A DNA stretch of 64,000 bases, taken from Branchiostoma floridae (taxonomy: Eukaryota > Chordata > Leptocardii > Amphioxiformes > Branchiostomatidae). Of the stretch, positions 1-13,000 are shown one piece after another (the stretch's first letter is position 1; each line of letters starts with the position of its first letter). The notes beneath the pieces were generated by a model. That model was not told the DNA's origin. It did not search any database and worked only from the letters and a program-made list of their open reading frames with translations. A program made the translations under genes and the position numbers. The stretch covers positions 6,344,715 through 6,408,714 of the forward strand of contig NC_049984.1 of the NCBI RefSeq assembly GCF_000003815.2, written 5' to 3'.

Positions 1-59
1 ACAGATCTCCATTAGTGACTGATATGTCACTATTCTTCCTTGAGTCCGGGTGATTTGAA

Positions 60-330
60 GAGAATCACCAATTCTAGACGGAAGGATTTTGCACCATCGC
101 ACACCGCACCATCGCACGTGTGGGGGTTCTTTAACGTGCCTGGGGTGTGGCTCTCCCCAGACACGGGACCTCCATTTAACATCCTATCCGAGGGACGGCC
201 CTAGCCGAAGCTAAGTACTCATTTTCACCTGAGGAAAGTGAGGAAAGTCGTGTAAAAAAACCTTTCGGTCACGGGCCGAACACGGTCCCGCTGCGCTACG
301 CGGTCCCACACTATCCTGGCGGGTGACTGG
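60..330 (-). repeat. tRNA-derived SINE, minus orientation
   Basis: Read on the minus strand, a tRNA-like head (about 330-260, box A-like TAGCGCAGCGGGAC) is followed by a body with the phrases GTTAAATGGAGGTCCCGTGT and GGGGAGAGCCACACC. Related body phrases recur at 56520-56600 and 56820-56880. This is the layout of Pol III SINEs. Box B is degenerate. Family name not assigned. Confidence 0.6.
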
Positions 331-1750
331 ATCTCACCATGACACCGTGACCATGATCTCACAATTCCCATGAAGAATCTACCCGTCATGTTATACACCC
401 GCGCCCTGCATCTCTGCCGTCCCCTCTGACATATTGTCGTTATTTCTATTGGGCTTCTGTTTAATATACAATCACATATTGATTAACTGTCCAGGTTACA
501 TTTGCCAATTGAATGCTTTATAAAAAAACGCAAAAAAGAACTTCATATTCCAGAAAGTTTTCGTCTTAAGGAAACAAAATTAAAGCAGTGCGTTTTTTGA
601 AGATTGAAAATGTTGATGTTGTATCGAGCATTGCGGACTGTTTTCTTCCATGGATAGCTATTATTCACAACGCTCACAGCTACAGACCTGCACCCCAGTG
701 CGTCTCCAGTCCTGCTGGCCCGGGTTCACAAGCGTTTTCTGCTGCGCGTCGATGTTTGGCATAACAGACCAATTAGGTCTCATTCGTCAGTTCCAATCGA
801 CCTGCTGTCCAGCCGGATGGCAGGGTATCCAAAATTGGCCGATTCTCGGGTTCTCAACTCAACTAAGAATATAGATTTACAAAGGTAGTTTAAAGTTTTT
901 CCTCTACCAGATGGCACAGAGGGTGTCGCTCAACTTGACTCCATTCCAATAGCCCTTGAGCCACATGAGGTTGTGAAATCACTACAGCTGGGGGATAGTC
1001 CACTTGTGGTGGTATGTGTTCAACTGCATCACTCTTTCCCAAATGCTGAGTGAATGCTGAGCAGAAAAGGCCGTCTGTCTTATTTCTAGAATCTGTAATG
1101 TCACTTGGCCAGCTAGGATCGAAGTGACGTCCTATTGAATGCAATGCGAACTTTCTACTCACTTGGCTATTTCACCGGAAGGAGCAGACATCTGTCTAAT
1201 ACAAGAGCTGGGTTTCTATTATTATTTTTAAAACAGGTCGCATAGACACACGGTGTTTGCCATGTCATTATTCGCAGCGGCTTTAGAAGCCGAACTTTTG
1301 TGTTAGACTAGATTTGTGATACGTTTATATGTATATATCCTGACTTGTTGTGACCTGTACTTAGCTCGGTTGGGCAAAATTGTACAATAAAGGTCTTCAT
1401 TCAAATTATAATCGCAGGCACTGTTACTGTGCAATCTTAAGATAACCAATTTTCCAGTACGACCATACTGTAACTGTCTCATCAGTAAGTTTACGATCGC
1501 CATGATGAAAAACACTTGATACAAGATGAGTTGCTTGCCATGAAACCGTATTTGAACCATTGGCATTTAGAAACTTATTAGTGTGTATGGGTTTTGAAAT
1601 GAAGTCAACGTTGAGGTTAAACAACATTTCCATATGTCGTTTATTGTGTAGATTGCCAGCAGAAGAATATGCTACCACACGTACAGAACTGTACACGATA
1701 TCTTCGTGTACACCCATATTATCACTTTGTCATGATCTGCAATAGGTACA
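331..1750. other. No gene recognised
   Basis: AT-rich sequence with only short ORFs on either strand (longest under 100 codons) and no family resemblance. An AATAAA occurs near 1387, but nothing coding was found upstream of it. Probably intergenic or part of a 5' intron of the plus-strand gene. Confidence 0.4.
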
Positions 1751-2138
1751 ATGTTTCACGTAATGAGTTATTTACATTCCTCGAATCAAGTACAACAGAT
1801 TTTAAACTCAATGCTACAGGCAGATTTGATTATATATTCAGATGTAACAACTCCCACAATGCTAAAATAGGTAAATATATAAAAGACTGCTTTGTCATAA
1901 GAAAAAAATGCCGAAATAATAAGCCCCACTACTCGATTGTAGTACAATATCAATGATTTAGGCTAGCTCTTATTGTTCTAGAAATTAGAATGTCAAATCT
2001 CATTCTATATTCATAATCTGCATATGTGCTATGTTTAATACTTCTTTTAGTAATTACGATGTTAAGTTTGTTTCTTCTTTTTTCTTTGCCATACATTGTA
2101 CCGTGTACGATCGTTGCGCAATAAAGTTCTTCTATATT
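1751..2138 (+). mobile_element. 3' end of a non-LTR retrotransposon (copy 1)
   Basis: An open frame ending at 1956 has the layout of the extreme C-terminus of LINE ORF2 proteins: an acidic/aromatic stretch, then a motif of the type N-A-K-I-G-K-Y-I-K-D-C-F-V-I-R-K. It is followed by a 3' UTR with AATAAA at 2120-2125. A clearly related copy, DNA and protein, lies at 5405-5700 in the same orientation, so this is a dispersed element and not a host gene. It is 5'-truncated, as is usual for LINE insertions. The family (CR1/L2/jockey-like) is not settled by eye. Confidence 0.6.
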
Positions 2139-4840
2139 ATCATGTTAAAGTAAAACCAGCTCAGACGATTTTAGAAACGTTCAGTTCATGTTAAGTTCAA
2201 TAGAAAGCTGTTAAATTAGAAGCATGAAGAATATCAGCCGTTGAATTACGACGGTGGGCAAAATTTAAAGATGGCCACGAAGCACCGGCAGGGGTAATTA
2301 GTATTTATGTGGATCTATCGTACATAAACCGATTCCCAATCCCCTAATATCTATAATCCAGTTCCTTCAGGGTAGAGATTTATTGTTTAGCTAACAAAAA
2401 CTCTCTCCATCGAGCAATAAACATCCTCACAAATAACTAAGTAGGAACAGGTGCATGGAGACCCAAGACAAGGTGAATGTTGGGCAGACTTTCGGAACTA
2501 CAAAATGTCTTTGCTTCTTGCTGAAGATACGGAGAAGTTCAACTTCAACGTCCTTTGTGCTCAAAGTAATGTTTGGTTGTGGGCCATGATTTTAGAACAC
2601 CGGTCTTAGAGTGCTGTCATCCTCTGTCATGCCCTGAAAAAAAAGAAGGAAAATTTCCTAGTTTTCAAGGTTAAACGGGTTAGGTAAGAAGTCAATTGAG
2701 TGAGCCAGCTGCACAACATCGCTGCCTCCTTGAAGAATTTATGAGCCTGGATCGATAACTCTCCACACTATCTTCATCGCTTGATTGTATGATAAGACGT
2801 TACGGAGTCATATCTGACTGTAATGAGCCAATTATAGTTCTCCTAATGGATCCTTAACAAACGGAATTGATAATCAATATTTACAACCAGTTTGTTGAGT
2901 CATTACGGTTTGAAAACATCATTAGTGACATAGAGACAGCTGTGCTTTTCTAAAACGCTTTTGCCTTTCTAGCTCTGAACAGAATTTATTAGTTATGTGC
3001 ATGAAAAATCATTCCAACGGCACGCGTTGCCTCTTTGAACTGACTATGTAGACATAGATGCATGCTTCGCATCTGTCTAGTCATTGATCACCAATACACA
3101 ATGCACCACGAAAAGTGGTTATCACGCAGAGAAATGCATACTTCACCTACTGCTGTCATGATTGGTGGTTTACATGAAAGAACGTCAACAACATTAATTA
3201 CCTGCGTGTAATAGGAAAAATATTCGAAAGCAAATAAATACTTTATGTATATTTGTTTTCAAATCAATTTGTCATCAGGGTACATGCTGTCAGTGCAGGC
3301 AATGTACCAAATGATATGTTGTAGCAAGGGCATATAAATAGTCATTGTGAATTAAGTATAAACATAGACATTACCCTCATCTTTGTAAACAATTTGGCAA
3401 CATTTTTATTTTATTTTTATCATCATCTGGTTATTAGGAATGAATGGAAATGTGAATATGATTGAGACGTATATTGCTTCCGTGTAAAGGCCAAATAAAT
3501 CCCCTGATCTAACGTCATGATACATTATTTACGGGGACGTAAGTGTCTAATTCATAGATCATATGTCAGCCAGATGACCACAGGTGTGGTTAGGTAACGC
3601 AGTGACTTCCATGTGTGTCCTGCATGTTTAAAAAAAAGACGGATCCCCCGAGCATAATTAGCCACAGTTGGGAATTCTTCTATGTCATACATTATAGATC
3701 GAACATACACGTTCCTTTTTATGCGATTGTTGCGGATTTTAAGATCAATTTTGCCACGGACAGAGTTCGCTTTGCAGCAGAATTTCAAACACTATTTCCT
3801 GAATAAACTGTAGCCAACCACACATGAAGGTGTGACCTCCTACACGCCATATGAGATATCCATTGTCTACTTCTGAAGAAAACTTTGCCTTTTTGAAAAA
3901 AAAAGTGTAACTCAAGGGAATATACCTTTACACTCTACTATTGAACGGCAGTACGTATCTGAGAACATTCGTCCTATGATTACTTCTTGTCAAAGAAACC
4001 AGACATCGACAAAAGCATTTCATGACAAGTTGCCGCCTGTGAAGATTGCACGAAAAGCGTCTATTGGCCATCCCGAAATGCCCGGAATGGCCTTTAACCC
4101 AGATGGTAAATTGGAGACTCGTTTGGTGTGAAATGTTTTTGACATGTGATTTCTCTCTACATACGGTGCAAACAGGTCATAGTTTACTAGGCTTAACCTT
4201 TCGATGGGCTGGCTCTACATTTTACCATATGGTACAGATGCAATTTGTAACTCAAGGAAGACAAATACCATCCAGATCTGCCGCAACAATTCCCGTGAAC
4301 TATGAAGACGGATCCTCCGTTGAATTGAAATGATTGTATTGGACTTTTTTTTTCAAACGGCCATCAGCGTAGATAACGTTGGGATATTTTACCATTTGTG
4401 TGTGCTTTGAAAGTAGAAAAATGCACTACCATCAAATTGCAGCGGCCTCATCAAACAGGGACGGGTAATATTGATGCAGATCGTTAAAAGTTTATGCTGT
4501 TCCAGAATTTCGATCTAAAACTATCCAATTAAGAACTTTCTGCTCGTGAATCTGCACCTAAGAGTCAGCCACTGAATGATTCAATGAGATTTATCATACA
4601 ACATATATTTCTTTCTTTATCTTATATTTCATGGTACTTTCTATAGTCTATTCTATGTTCATATTCTCCTCGCGTGTAAAGCTGGTATATGCATGGAAAT
4701 TATTGAATTTTCAAACGTTACAATTGGCTGCAAAGCATAGACTATGTTTGATGGTGCCGACTGTCAGATGTAATCACAGCTCTGATTCATTGTTGTTGAC
4801 CCGAGCAATTCAAAAGTCAAGTCTTTAAGTCTCGTACTTT
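2139..4840. other. No gene recognised
   Basis: AT-rich non-coding sequence. Short ORFs on both strands (for example 3552-3806 and 4046-4333) lack splice context or family motifs. No tandem repeat longer than a few units was seen. Confidence 0.4.
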
Positions 4841-4843
4841 CAG

Positions 4844-5046
4844 TCCGATCTCATTACCCGGGCACTTTGAGCAAAGCAACGAAAGGTTCAAGTGGCAGTC
4901 TCAGACAAGCGTTCATGGTCGATATTGAAGAGTTCTTCCAGAATAAGAATTTCCTTGAGGAAGAGCTGCAGCGATCGAAGCCGTTTATTGCAGCCCTCCG
5001 CCCATCCCTGCTTACGTGCCCAAGAGGACTGCTGCCTGATAAGTAA
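4844..5046 (+). pseudogene. Unassigned coding-like block, possible terminal exon or retroposed fragment
   Basis: After a plausible 3' splice site (TACTTTCAG ending at 4843), one frame stays open for 67 codons to TAA at 5044-5046. The composition is protein-like: a run of the type F-M-V-D-I-E-E-F-F-Q-N-K-N-F-L-E-E-E-L-Q, then R-S-K-P-F-I-A-A-L. An AATAAA follows at 5079-5084, 33 nt after the stop. Stop, short 3' UTR and poly(A) signal fit a terminal exon on the plus strand or a retroposed 3' end. The family is not recognised. The complementary frame is also open (5078-4854), so the strand is not certain. Confidence 0.3.
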
Positions 5047-5404
5047 AGCTCACAAATTTTCCGGTCTGGTCGTCTCACAATAAAGTCATGAAAGATTCAT
5101 CCACGGGGTGTGCAGAGGTGGGAAGAATCATAATACCGTCCTGAAAGTTACACAGTTCAATGAGTTTGGTGGTGCGCCACAGTTCCGCACATCCCCGCAC
5201 TTTTATCTCACGACGTCCCCAGAGGTTTGCTCAAGTTACACCAGGAATACGTAATTACCTTGTAAACATTTGCCGTGACACGGTGGGTCAGCAGCGTGGT
5301 GATATAACTGTATATCTTGGTAAGGTGTCATAAGGGTCGTCACGAGGCTTCTCGACTTCTCCTTGTGTTTGTCACGACCATGTTCGCTGCAATGCGCGAC
5401 GAGT

Positions 5405-5705
5405 CACGAATTCTAGTACAACAGATTTCAAGATACTTGATGCTACAAACAGATTTATATACTGCCATAATGCAAATATAGGCAAATATATCAAGGACTG
5501 CTCTGCTATTAGAAAGAATACCTTAACTAATGATTAGCCTACTCCATTGTACTACAATATCAAAGCATATGCTAGCCCTTATTGTTATGTTAAGTAGGTT
5601 GTTAAGCTTTATTCTATGCCTCTATTTTGTACTTTGTGTAATAGTTGTTGCCATACATTGTATCATGTACAATTGCCGTGCAATAAAAATGTTCGTCTTC
5701 AAACA
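5405..5705 (+). mobile_element. 3' end of a non-LTR retrotransposon (copy 2)
   Basis: Homologous to 1780-2138: both share an AGTACAACAGATTT start, the segment encoding the C-terminal I-G-K-Y-I-K-D-C motif, and a 3' UTR containing GTTGCCATACATTGTA and AATAAA (here 5682-5687). The coding part carries small deletions relative to copy 1, and the frame is broken. Both copies are in the same orientation about 3.6 kb apart. They appear to be independent insertions of one LINE family, or one segmental duplication. Confidence 0.6.
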
Positions 5706-8700
5706 TACATAGCATGGATCCTTAACATTATTTTTCACGTTCACATTCATAGCATGAATTGATCACCTAGCTAATATTGCAAGCCTTGAGCCAATACTGT
5801 GTCAATATAAAGTAGGTCACAATAACCTCCAACGAAATTGTTGAATTTGCGACAAAAGCCTGCGTCTCTCATATCATGCATCAGATGATGGAAACAAAAT
5901 TCCAGGCACTTCGGAAGCTTTTGAGGAAAATGGCAAGATTCCCGGGAGGGCTTTTGAGGTTTGTTACCGCGGGAGATCACAAAGTGGCGTTTGATAGAGG
6001 ATTGATTACTATGAATAATTGATGGAGCACCTTAGTTTGGGAACTCAATATCTGACGCAACAGCCGCAAATCATACTTACAAGCAGTTATAGTGAAGATC
6101 AGGACTTAGCCTAGTAGACAAGGTGGCAGGTGGACCTATGCAGCTCCTACTGTGTCTACAGATGGACTTTCATGCTAAAACTCCTACTATGTGTTATTGA
6201 TACCAAGTTTACAATAAAATAAGAACGGCCAACAATATAAATGTGAAGTTAATAAAAGTCATGTCACATCGTTCTTAGACCCTTGTCTGATTTACAGGAT
6301 GCATCCGAATGAAAATTGCAACAGGAAGAACGACTGTATACATACTAATACAAGCACTCGTGACTAACATTAGGATACTCCAAAAGTGCCATTATTTTCC
6401 ATTTCAAAAGCATCTTTTGCATTTGAGGTTGTTTCTTGTGGCTTTAGATGTCCATTCCAATCATCTAATAGTCAAATTTTAGAAATGTACGCCTAATATG
6501 TCATAAGGTACTGGTCTGATAAGCATGCAAGTAGCGTCAATGTAGTTTAGAAATCCAGGTCCAATGGGAAATTGTCTTCATTCATAGTAAGAGTATAAAA
6601 GACCTGTTTCGTCCAGATCACTTCAGTGTCACTGACGAAAACTGGTGGATTCCAGTTGAAACGTCTGACCGTTTCCAAAACCGTATCCAGTTGCTTGAGT
6701 AACTGCTTTTTTGGCATGCAAGTAGCGCTTATGCTTTAGGCGTTTATATGTTTTATTCCATGACATTACGGCCGTCCAAATTCTGGATCGAAGCTTACTT
6801 TTCTTTCACCCAAACTGACTGGCATCTCTCCAGCGTGTCCATGGGCTGTAAGGATCTACCCTAGCGTAGACTTTGTCCCAATCGGACCGTGTGATTGGAT
6901 CACTAAATATCTAAATCTTGTCCCTCCGGCCAATGTCTGCAGATAATGATTTACTGGGTCAAGTTGATCCACCAACCAGGTAGGCTTACAGTGAATTCTA
7001 TCACAAATGCATTGTCCAGTCCAGAGTGCAATGTGTTATAAGAGGAGTTTCCGTTCCTGCTGGCAATGCTTGGCAAGGAATGGTCAATGATTGATGCCCC
7101 GAGACTTTCAAAATCGCTTCAAATGGAATAAGAAATAGTGACTGATAAGCAGCATCAAATATCACACACATGTTAATGAAGACAAGTGGACATTAAATGT
7201 ATAAACCATATGTTAGTGTTCAGTGGACATAACAACAGGTCGACCTACAAAGGCTATAGACCTGTAGACCTTCAAAATTGATGCACTGCCCATTGGACTG
7301 ACCTTTGACTACCATGGTCGTATAGGCTACCCATAAAGTCTCATCCGAGATATAGTCTCTCCATGACTTGAGCTGCTGATCGCTGCCTTGTGTTTCTCTA
7401 TTGTAAAGAGTTACCAGCACCAAATGACCGATTGATCATAAAGTAGATTACTACGGTAGCATATTGAGCCTTCATGGCTATACAGTGGACAATCTGTAAC
7501 TGAACTGAACTGGGCAATCACCAACGCCTGTAGTATACTGGCGTGGTAGTGGGCGCTGGGGCCTATCCGAGCATCACATACTCACAAAAATGAAGCAAAT
7601 AAATAAAGTGAAAGTGTGAAAGTGACTGGGAAAACTACTGTTCAAAGCAGTCTCACAGAGTTACAAATATGAACAGTAAAAAAGTTATTTATACGTTTAT
7701 TCATAGGTATACTCTTATAAAGCTTATAAAATAACTTCAGCTAGGCACATCAAGTGACCTGGTCTATCTCACCATCAATTCAAACCTGCACGTTTTGCAA
7801 CCATCCCCGATGAACGACAGGGCTGAAGCTTTAAGTTGATTGCGCTGTATTAGATGGTGGCCATGACAATGCCCACCTAGTAAATAATGCAAACTCACGC
7901 ACGCACTCGGCACGGCGACTGAGCGCTTGGGAGCCCGTATCCGCGGGGGTGTTGCGTACCAGCCCGGGATAATGGCATTACACCGCGCCCGGTAATAAAT
8001 CTATCGGCCTTAACTTGAACAATCTCCCCACCAATTTGGTTTACAACGGGCTGCTGAGAGTCCACTTTGCCTGAGTCGCGATGGTATCAGTGATAGAGCC
8101 GCGCCAAAATCTACGCAAGCGGTTTTGGCGCTGATGTGCTTGAGATACCACTTTAAACATTCATTAGACGGAACACAGGCCACTCGACTCAAATGGACCG
8201 CGTCCGATTGGGCTGATGGCAGTTTCCATCGAGCCAGTCTCATAGCCAGCGTCATTCAAGTGCCAGTGCTTGCGTTGGTGTGGATGATGACAGAGCCGTG
8301 ATGGCCTTTTCTGCTCGGCAATCAAATGGGGGGGGGGGTTTGCACGAGGGATGCATGGCTCAAACAGTCATAGCGTAATGACATGGGTCACACCGGGACA
8401 TCGCATTCTCAATCAGGCAACCTAACCTTTGGAGGTTGTCACTCAAGTTCAAATGCGTCTCATTAATGGTAATGGTGGGGTGATGTAATAGTCTTCTGTC
8501 TGTATTATAACAACAGTCAAAGGGAGAATGTAACGCGATTGTTCGAATGGCGACCAAGCAATGCCATGATTATTGAGGGAGAGTGTGCAGAATACATGGG
8601 CAAGCTACGTGTAGTGGTCGCATGAGTCCCTGGAATTCCCGCTGTTATCTCTAACCAGATACCCAGCCTATGGTTGTCACTGAGACGTTAGCGACAACAT

Positions 8701-9887
8701 CTCCCAGTGATATGCCAGTTATTTATCTGGAACCTTTGCCTGTTTGAGTTTGTCCCATGAGGTGAACAGACACGGCTTGAATAGACTTAGAAAAGACACG
8801 ACAATTCTTCATTACCGATGCACAAACGTTTGAAAGCTCATCTGCGTCGCTTGATAACGTCTTTATATTTTAAACAATCCACATCTATCCCGACTACGAT
8901 TGCTGAAAGCCCTCCGTTCCAAGCAGAACTGCACGGATCCCATTATCCCCGCTTCCGTACCGGGCCAACCTTGCACCATAATGGACGACATGTCCGTGTC
9001 GACTAGACGTTATCGCAATGCGCCTATTTCCAGGACAATAGGGCGCATTTCCGCTGCTTTACGACCTTGACCTAGCAGTTGTGCCCCCTGTAGAAAGGTG
9101 GCCGACCTAGCGCGGACACATTCGTGATGTATGGAGCCATTACATGTACTGGTAAATGGATATGATATTTCTAGGGATATAAATGCGTTTGCCTCCTTCG
9201 GTTGACACAGTTGCTATAATAACCTACTTGAGGTGACGACTGGGTCGCTTCTAATCACTTCCCCAAGACAGCTACGACATCGCCGTGCAGAAAACATACT
9301 CTAGGACTCATGACTGATTGTGCTATAACTACGTGGCTGCGTCTGGGGCAGTACTTAAGCCTGTGCCGCTGGTGGGCCCGCTACCATCTAGCGTACGGAG
9401 TAATGCATTTCTTCTTGCCCTTTGCAACGCTGTTCAAAGGTTGCCCATTATAATTCGCGTTGTATATGACTATATCACTCTAGAGATACACGACATTCGA
9501 TCATGCATGCATGTTTATAACAGTGTGCTCAGTGTCAATAAGCAACAAATTATGAAAAGTGCAACAAACTTGAATACCATGTTACACCCTAATGTTACGA
9601 AGTACAGGACGAGTAGCAACGAACAAATTATGTACATTTATGGTAGCTTATGGACTGAATAAAGCATCTAAGTATCCAAGGTAGTTCAATCGTTACATTA
9701 ATTTGTCATGTTGATTTTCCAAATACCCACAGATTAACAAAGCAATTTTGCCTGGTGCGATACACAGCTTATTAGATTAAGTTATGAAGGTGTCCTAGAC
9801 GCTGTCCCTGTCGCGTCCTATTGGTAGAACTACAGTAAGTCATGCGAAAATTTGCTGTAACTGTTAACACCTTTCGTCCCTCTGCAG
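5706..9887. other. Upstream region of the plus-strand gene, no exon found
   Basis: The next exon 5' of 9888 should encode the oxyanion His-Gly-Gly loop and end in phase 1, like minus-strand exon 51036-51186. No such exon was found here or further left, so the preceding intron is probably longer than 9.8 kb and that exon lies outside the window. The stretch also contains a Penelope-like repeat end (6593-6716). The rest is unremarkable AT-rich sequence, including a G10 run near 8329. Confidence 0.4.
6593..6716 (+). repeat. Dispersed repeat, Penelope-like end with hammerhead-like core
   Basis: About 120 bp is closely repeated in the same orientation at 44933-45060, and a weaker tail copy lies near 33016-33078. 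The core CTGACGA - hairpin (AACTGG / CCAGTT) - GAAACGTC at 6632-6665 matches the CUGANGA-stem II-GAAA layout of type I hammerhead motifs found at the ends of Penelope-like retroelements. A second small stem (ACG / CGT) follows at 6661-6673. A convincing stem I was not found, so self-cleavage is doubtful. Confidence 0.45.
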
Positions 9888-10073
9888 GATTCCTCACTAT
9901 GGGTGATAATGACCTCCAGGGGAACTATGGCATCATGGACCAAATCGAGGCCCTGAAGTGGGTTCGGAAAAACATCGCCAACTTTAGCGGGGTCAGGTCA
10001 GAGGTCACCGTGTTTGGCCACCAATCAGGAGCGAGCTGTGTGTCTGTGCTGATGGTGTCACCTCTGGCGAAAG
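9888..10073 (+). CDS. Neuroligin-like plus gene, nucleophile-elbow exon
   Basis: After CTCTGCAG, the exon encodes G-F-L-T-M-G-D followed by G-N-Y-G-I-M-D-Q and V-T-V-F-G-H-Q-S-G-A-S-C-V. This matches the esterase/neuroligin block G-N-Y-G-L-x-D-x...V-T-x-F-G-x-x-x-G-x-S. In active enzymes the block is F-G-E-S-A-G; here Ser is Gln (codon 10022-10024). Neuroligins also lack the Ser. The exon is 186 nt, phase 2-in/1-out, with donor AAAG|GTGCGT. Length and phase are identical to minus-strand exon 44654-44839. The last G joins the AT of exon 16571 to restore Asp in L-A-K-D-L-F-K-R. Confidence 0.85.
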
Positions 10074-13000
10074 GTGCGTAAATCACTTCGAGTTTCTTGG
10101 TAAATTACAGCGTATATTAACTCCAATTCTAAAAGTGTGTAATCTTTATTCTCAACGTATCATCGGAACTTGAAGTTGTGATGCCTAGCACTTCATTCCA
10201 GGGTTGTACAGAGTCTGACTCTCGCCAAAAAAATCTACTGAATTGTGGAGTCGTTTGCTTGACCTTTGGCCTGCCTCCCAATTTGGACCGTTTTGCAATC
10301 AATCAGTCATGATTCCACATTTATTTACCCATGACCTCCCAACCCTGCACTAATGTGCTGTCTTGTCTTCTTCACGGTCACATGGATCCCACCTTTAACT
10401 ATCCCTACGAACAGCCACCTTCCCAACCCCACGGGCACCTCCCTACCGCCCTGCGGACCTTACATGCACCCTCACGACCCTGCAGTCATCCCGCCGAAAA
10501 CGTTCTCGTTCTAATGGAGGTCGTCTGAATGTCATGCCGGCTCCCTGGCAGTAAAACTGTGAGGCGTGGAAGGAAATTTTCTGCTCCAGTCACGCAGTTC
10601 ATCTCCAAACTTCCCGCTGAATTGCCTGCACAAACTTCAGAAGTTACGCCAGTTGCCAGATTGCGCCTGACCATGCATGCTATTTCATTGATTACTTTCA
10701 ACTCCACCGTGGGCGGCAACCGAAGTATGTTGCAATGACTTCATCCTTATTCATGATTACTGGCTATATATAAAGAGAGAGAGAGAGAAAGGAATTGAGC
10801 ACTTTGATGTCTGTTACTGTAGGTTCCTTTCTCATATGATAATATGACCAACACATACTACGTTTTTATTGACATGCAACGCTGTTGAATAGTACAATCA
10901 ACACAGATATGAACTAATTAAAAGTACACACGTAAAGTTGTGATTAGTGCTAAATAGCATTAAGTTGTTACCTGTTACACGAAATAGGGATTCTCACAAG
11001 ATGTAGACTTATGTCAACGGCACAAAGGAATGAGGAATTCTGAAGACCATAAATCTCACCAGGACAAAAATCCATTCTTTATTTATTTATCAGGAATATG
11101 ACAAGTACATTACATAGACTTTCAGACAGCGTTGCTGATATTCGAGTCTTATTGGGGCATTAGACTATAGAATTTAGAGGAAACTAGAGTTCCACGAACA
11201 CATACCTTTGCCAAATAAACCAGGTTTGTTATGTAGAATGATGTCTGCAGACAAATGCGTTACTCATTTCATTTTCTTTATAATTATATGCTTGGAGTTG
11301 GTTTATAAAATTTCGGCATTCATTATGCAAATTAGATCCCAAGTTACAATTAATTGATATCAAATTGTATCAAGCATTACTTAAGCTATCAGCATACCAA
11401 AAATCATGATGATCCTTTGATCCATTCTCTTTCAAAGTCTTTAAATACACCTCTTACTCTCTTCCCTCTTTCTCAGTTACATATGTGACAACTTTGATGA
11501 AAGTACTATAATGGAATGCAGTGGATTTATTAACTTTTCCTAATCAATTATGCAAATTACCTGTTTTTTTGCATAATAAGTATCACATTATATAAGTCTT
11601 CACTTGGGCTATCTACATGCCAAAAATCATGACGATCCGTCAACACGTTCATATTTTCTCATTAATTATGCAAATGAGATCATCATTTGCATGATAAATA
11701 TGTATTAACATTTCTCTCTTTCTCAGCTACATATGTGACAAGTTTTAAAGTCCTATCATGGAATGTAGTGAATTCATAAAATATCCTCATTAATTATGCA
11801 AATTAGCTGTTGATTTGCATAATTGGTATCTCATTATGTAGGTCTTCACTTACGCTACCTACATACCAAAAAGCATGATGATCCGTCAACATGTTCATAT
11901 TTTCTCATTAATTATGCAAATGAGGTCATCATTTGCATAATTGATATCTATCGACATTTCTCCCCTTCCCAGCTACATATGTGACAAGTTTGAAAGTCCT
12001 ATCATGGAATGCAGTGGATTTATGAATTTTCCTCATTAATTATGCAAATTAGCTGTTGATTTGCATAATTAGTATACCATTATGTAAGTCATCACTCATT
12101 CTATCTACATACCAAAAATCATGACGATCCGTCAACACGTTGTAGAGTTATTCTCGTCCAAAGTTTGAAAGGAAACCGGCGCCTGCAGTTCCAAAAAAGC
12201 CGCTAGGGGGCCCAAACTCACAGCACTTACTCTCTACCTCAAGGACTATCTACCACCCCAAAATCATGACCACAGCACGTCCAGAACACGAGATATAAAA
12301 AATTGAGTTTCCGCTGCAGTACCTTAGCAAGCCGCTAGGGGGCCCATTATCGAACTTGACCTTCGTTTTCCCGACCCCTACCCACCTACCAAATATCATC
12401 GGGATCCATCCAAGGCTTCTCGAGTTATGCTGTTAACACACAGACACACAGACTCACAAGCCCAAAACATAACCTTAGCCATTCTGGCAAAGGTAAATAT
12501 TTACAGAAATCTGAATATTGGACACTGCAATTAGGATTAGCTATTACCTGTGCATCATTTGATTTCCATTTTGGACTATAGTTGGTCCCTTTATGCTGTC
12601 TCAAAATCAATTCTTATAGATTAGCTGTAGATATTGCACTTCAGGTAAAATCTTTTCTACCATTGCTGACAAACACTCTCCATATATCATCACACTAAAG
12701 GACTGCTTTTATGTGTCACAGATAATCGATCATCATAGATAATGGATTATGAGGCCCGAGGATGAAGGAAATATATGGATCTCCAGATTACCTTGAATGA
12801 CCCTTGCGTCTTGTTCACCCAGTTATCATGCACATTTATAAAAGACGAATTGATGTTCTCGTTTCAGAAACTCAGTTACCAATATAGTCGTTAAGGCTGA
12901 TTTTTCTTTCTCTTTCAACTTTATAGGCATTTTTTTTTGTAATCTTTAAGATTGTTTGTGCACCGTCTTCTCTAACAGACATGTTATCTTTAAAAATGTT

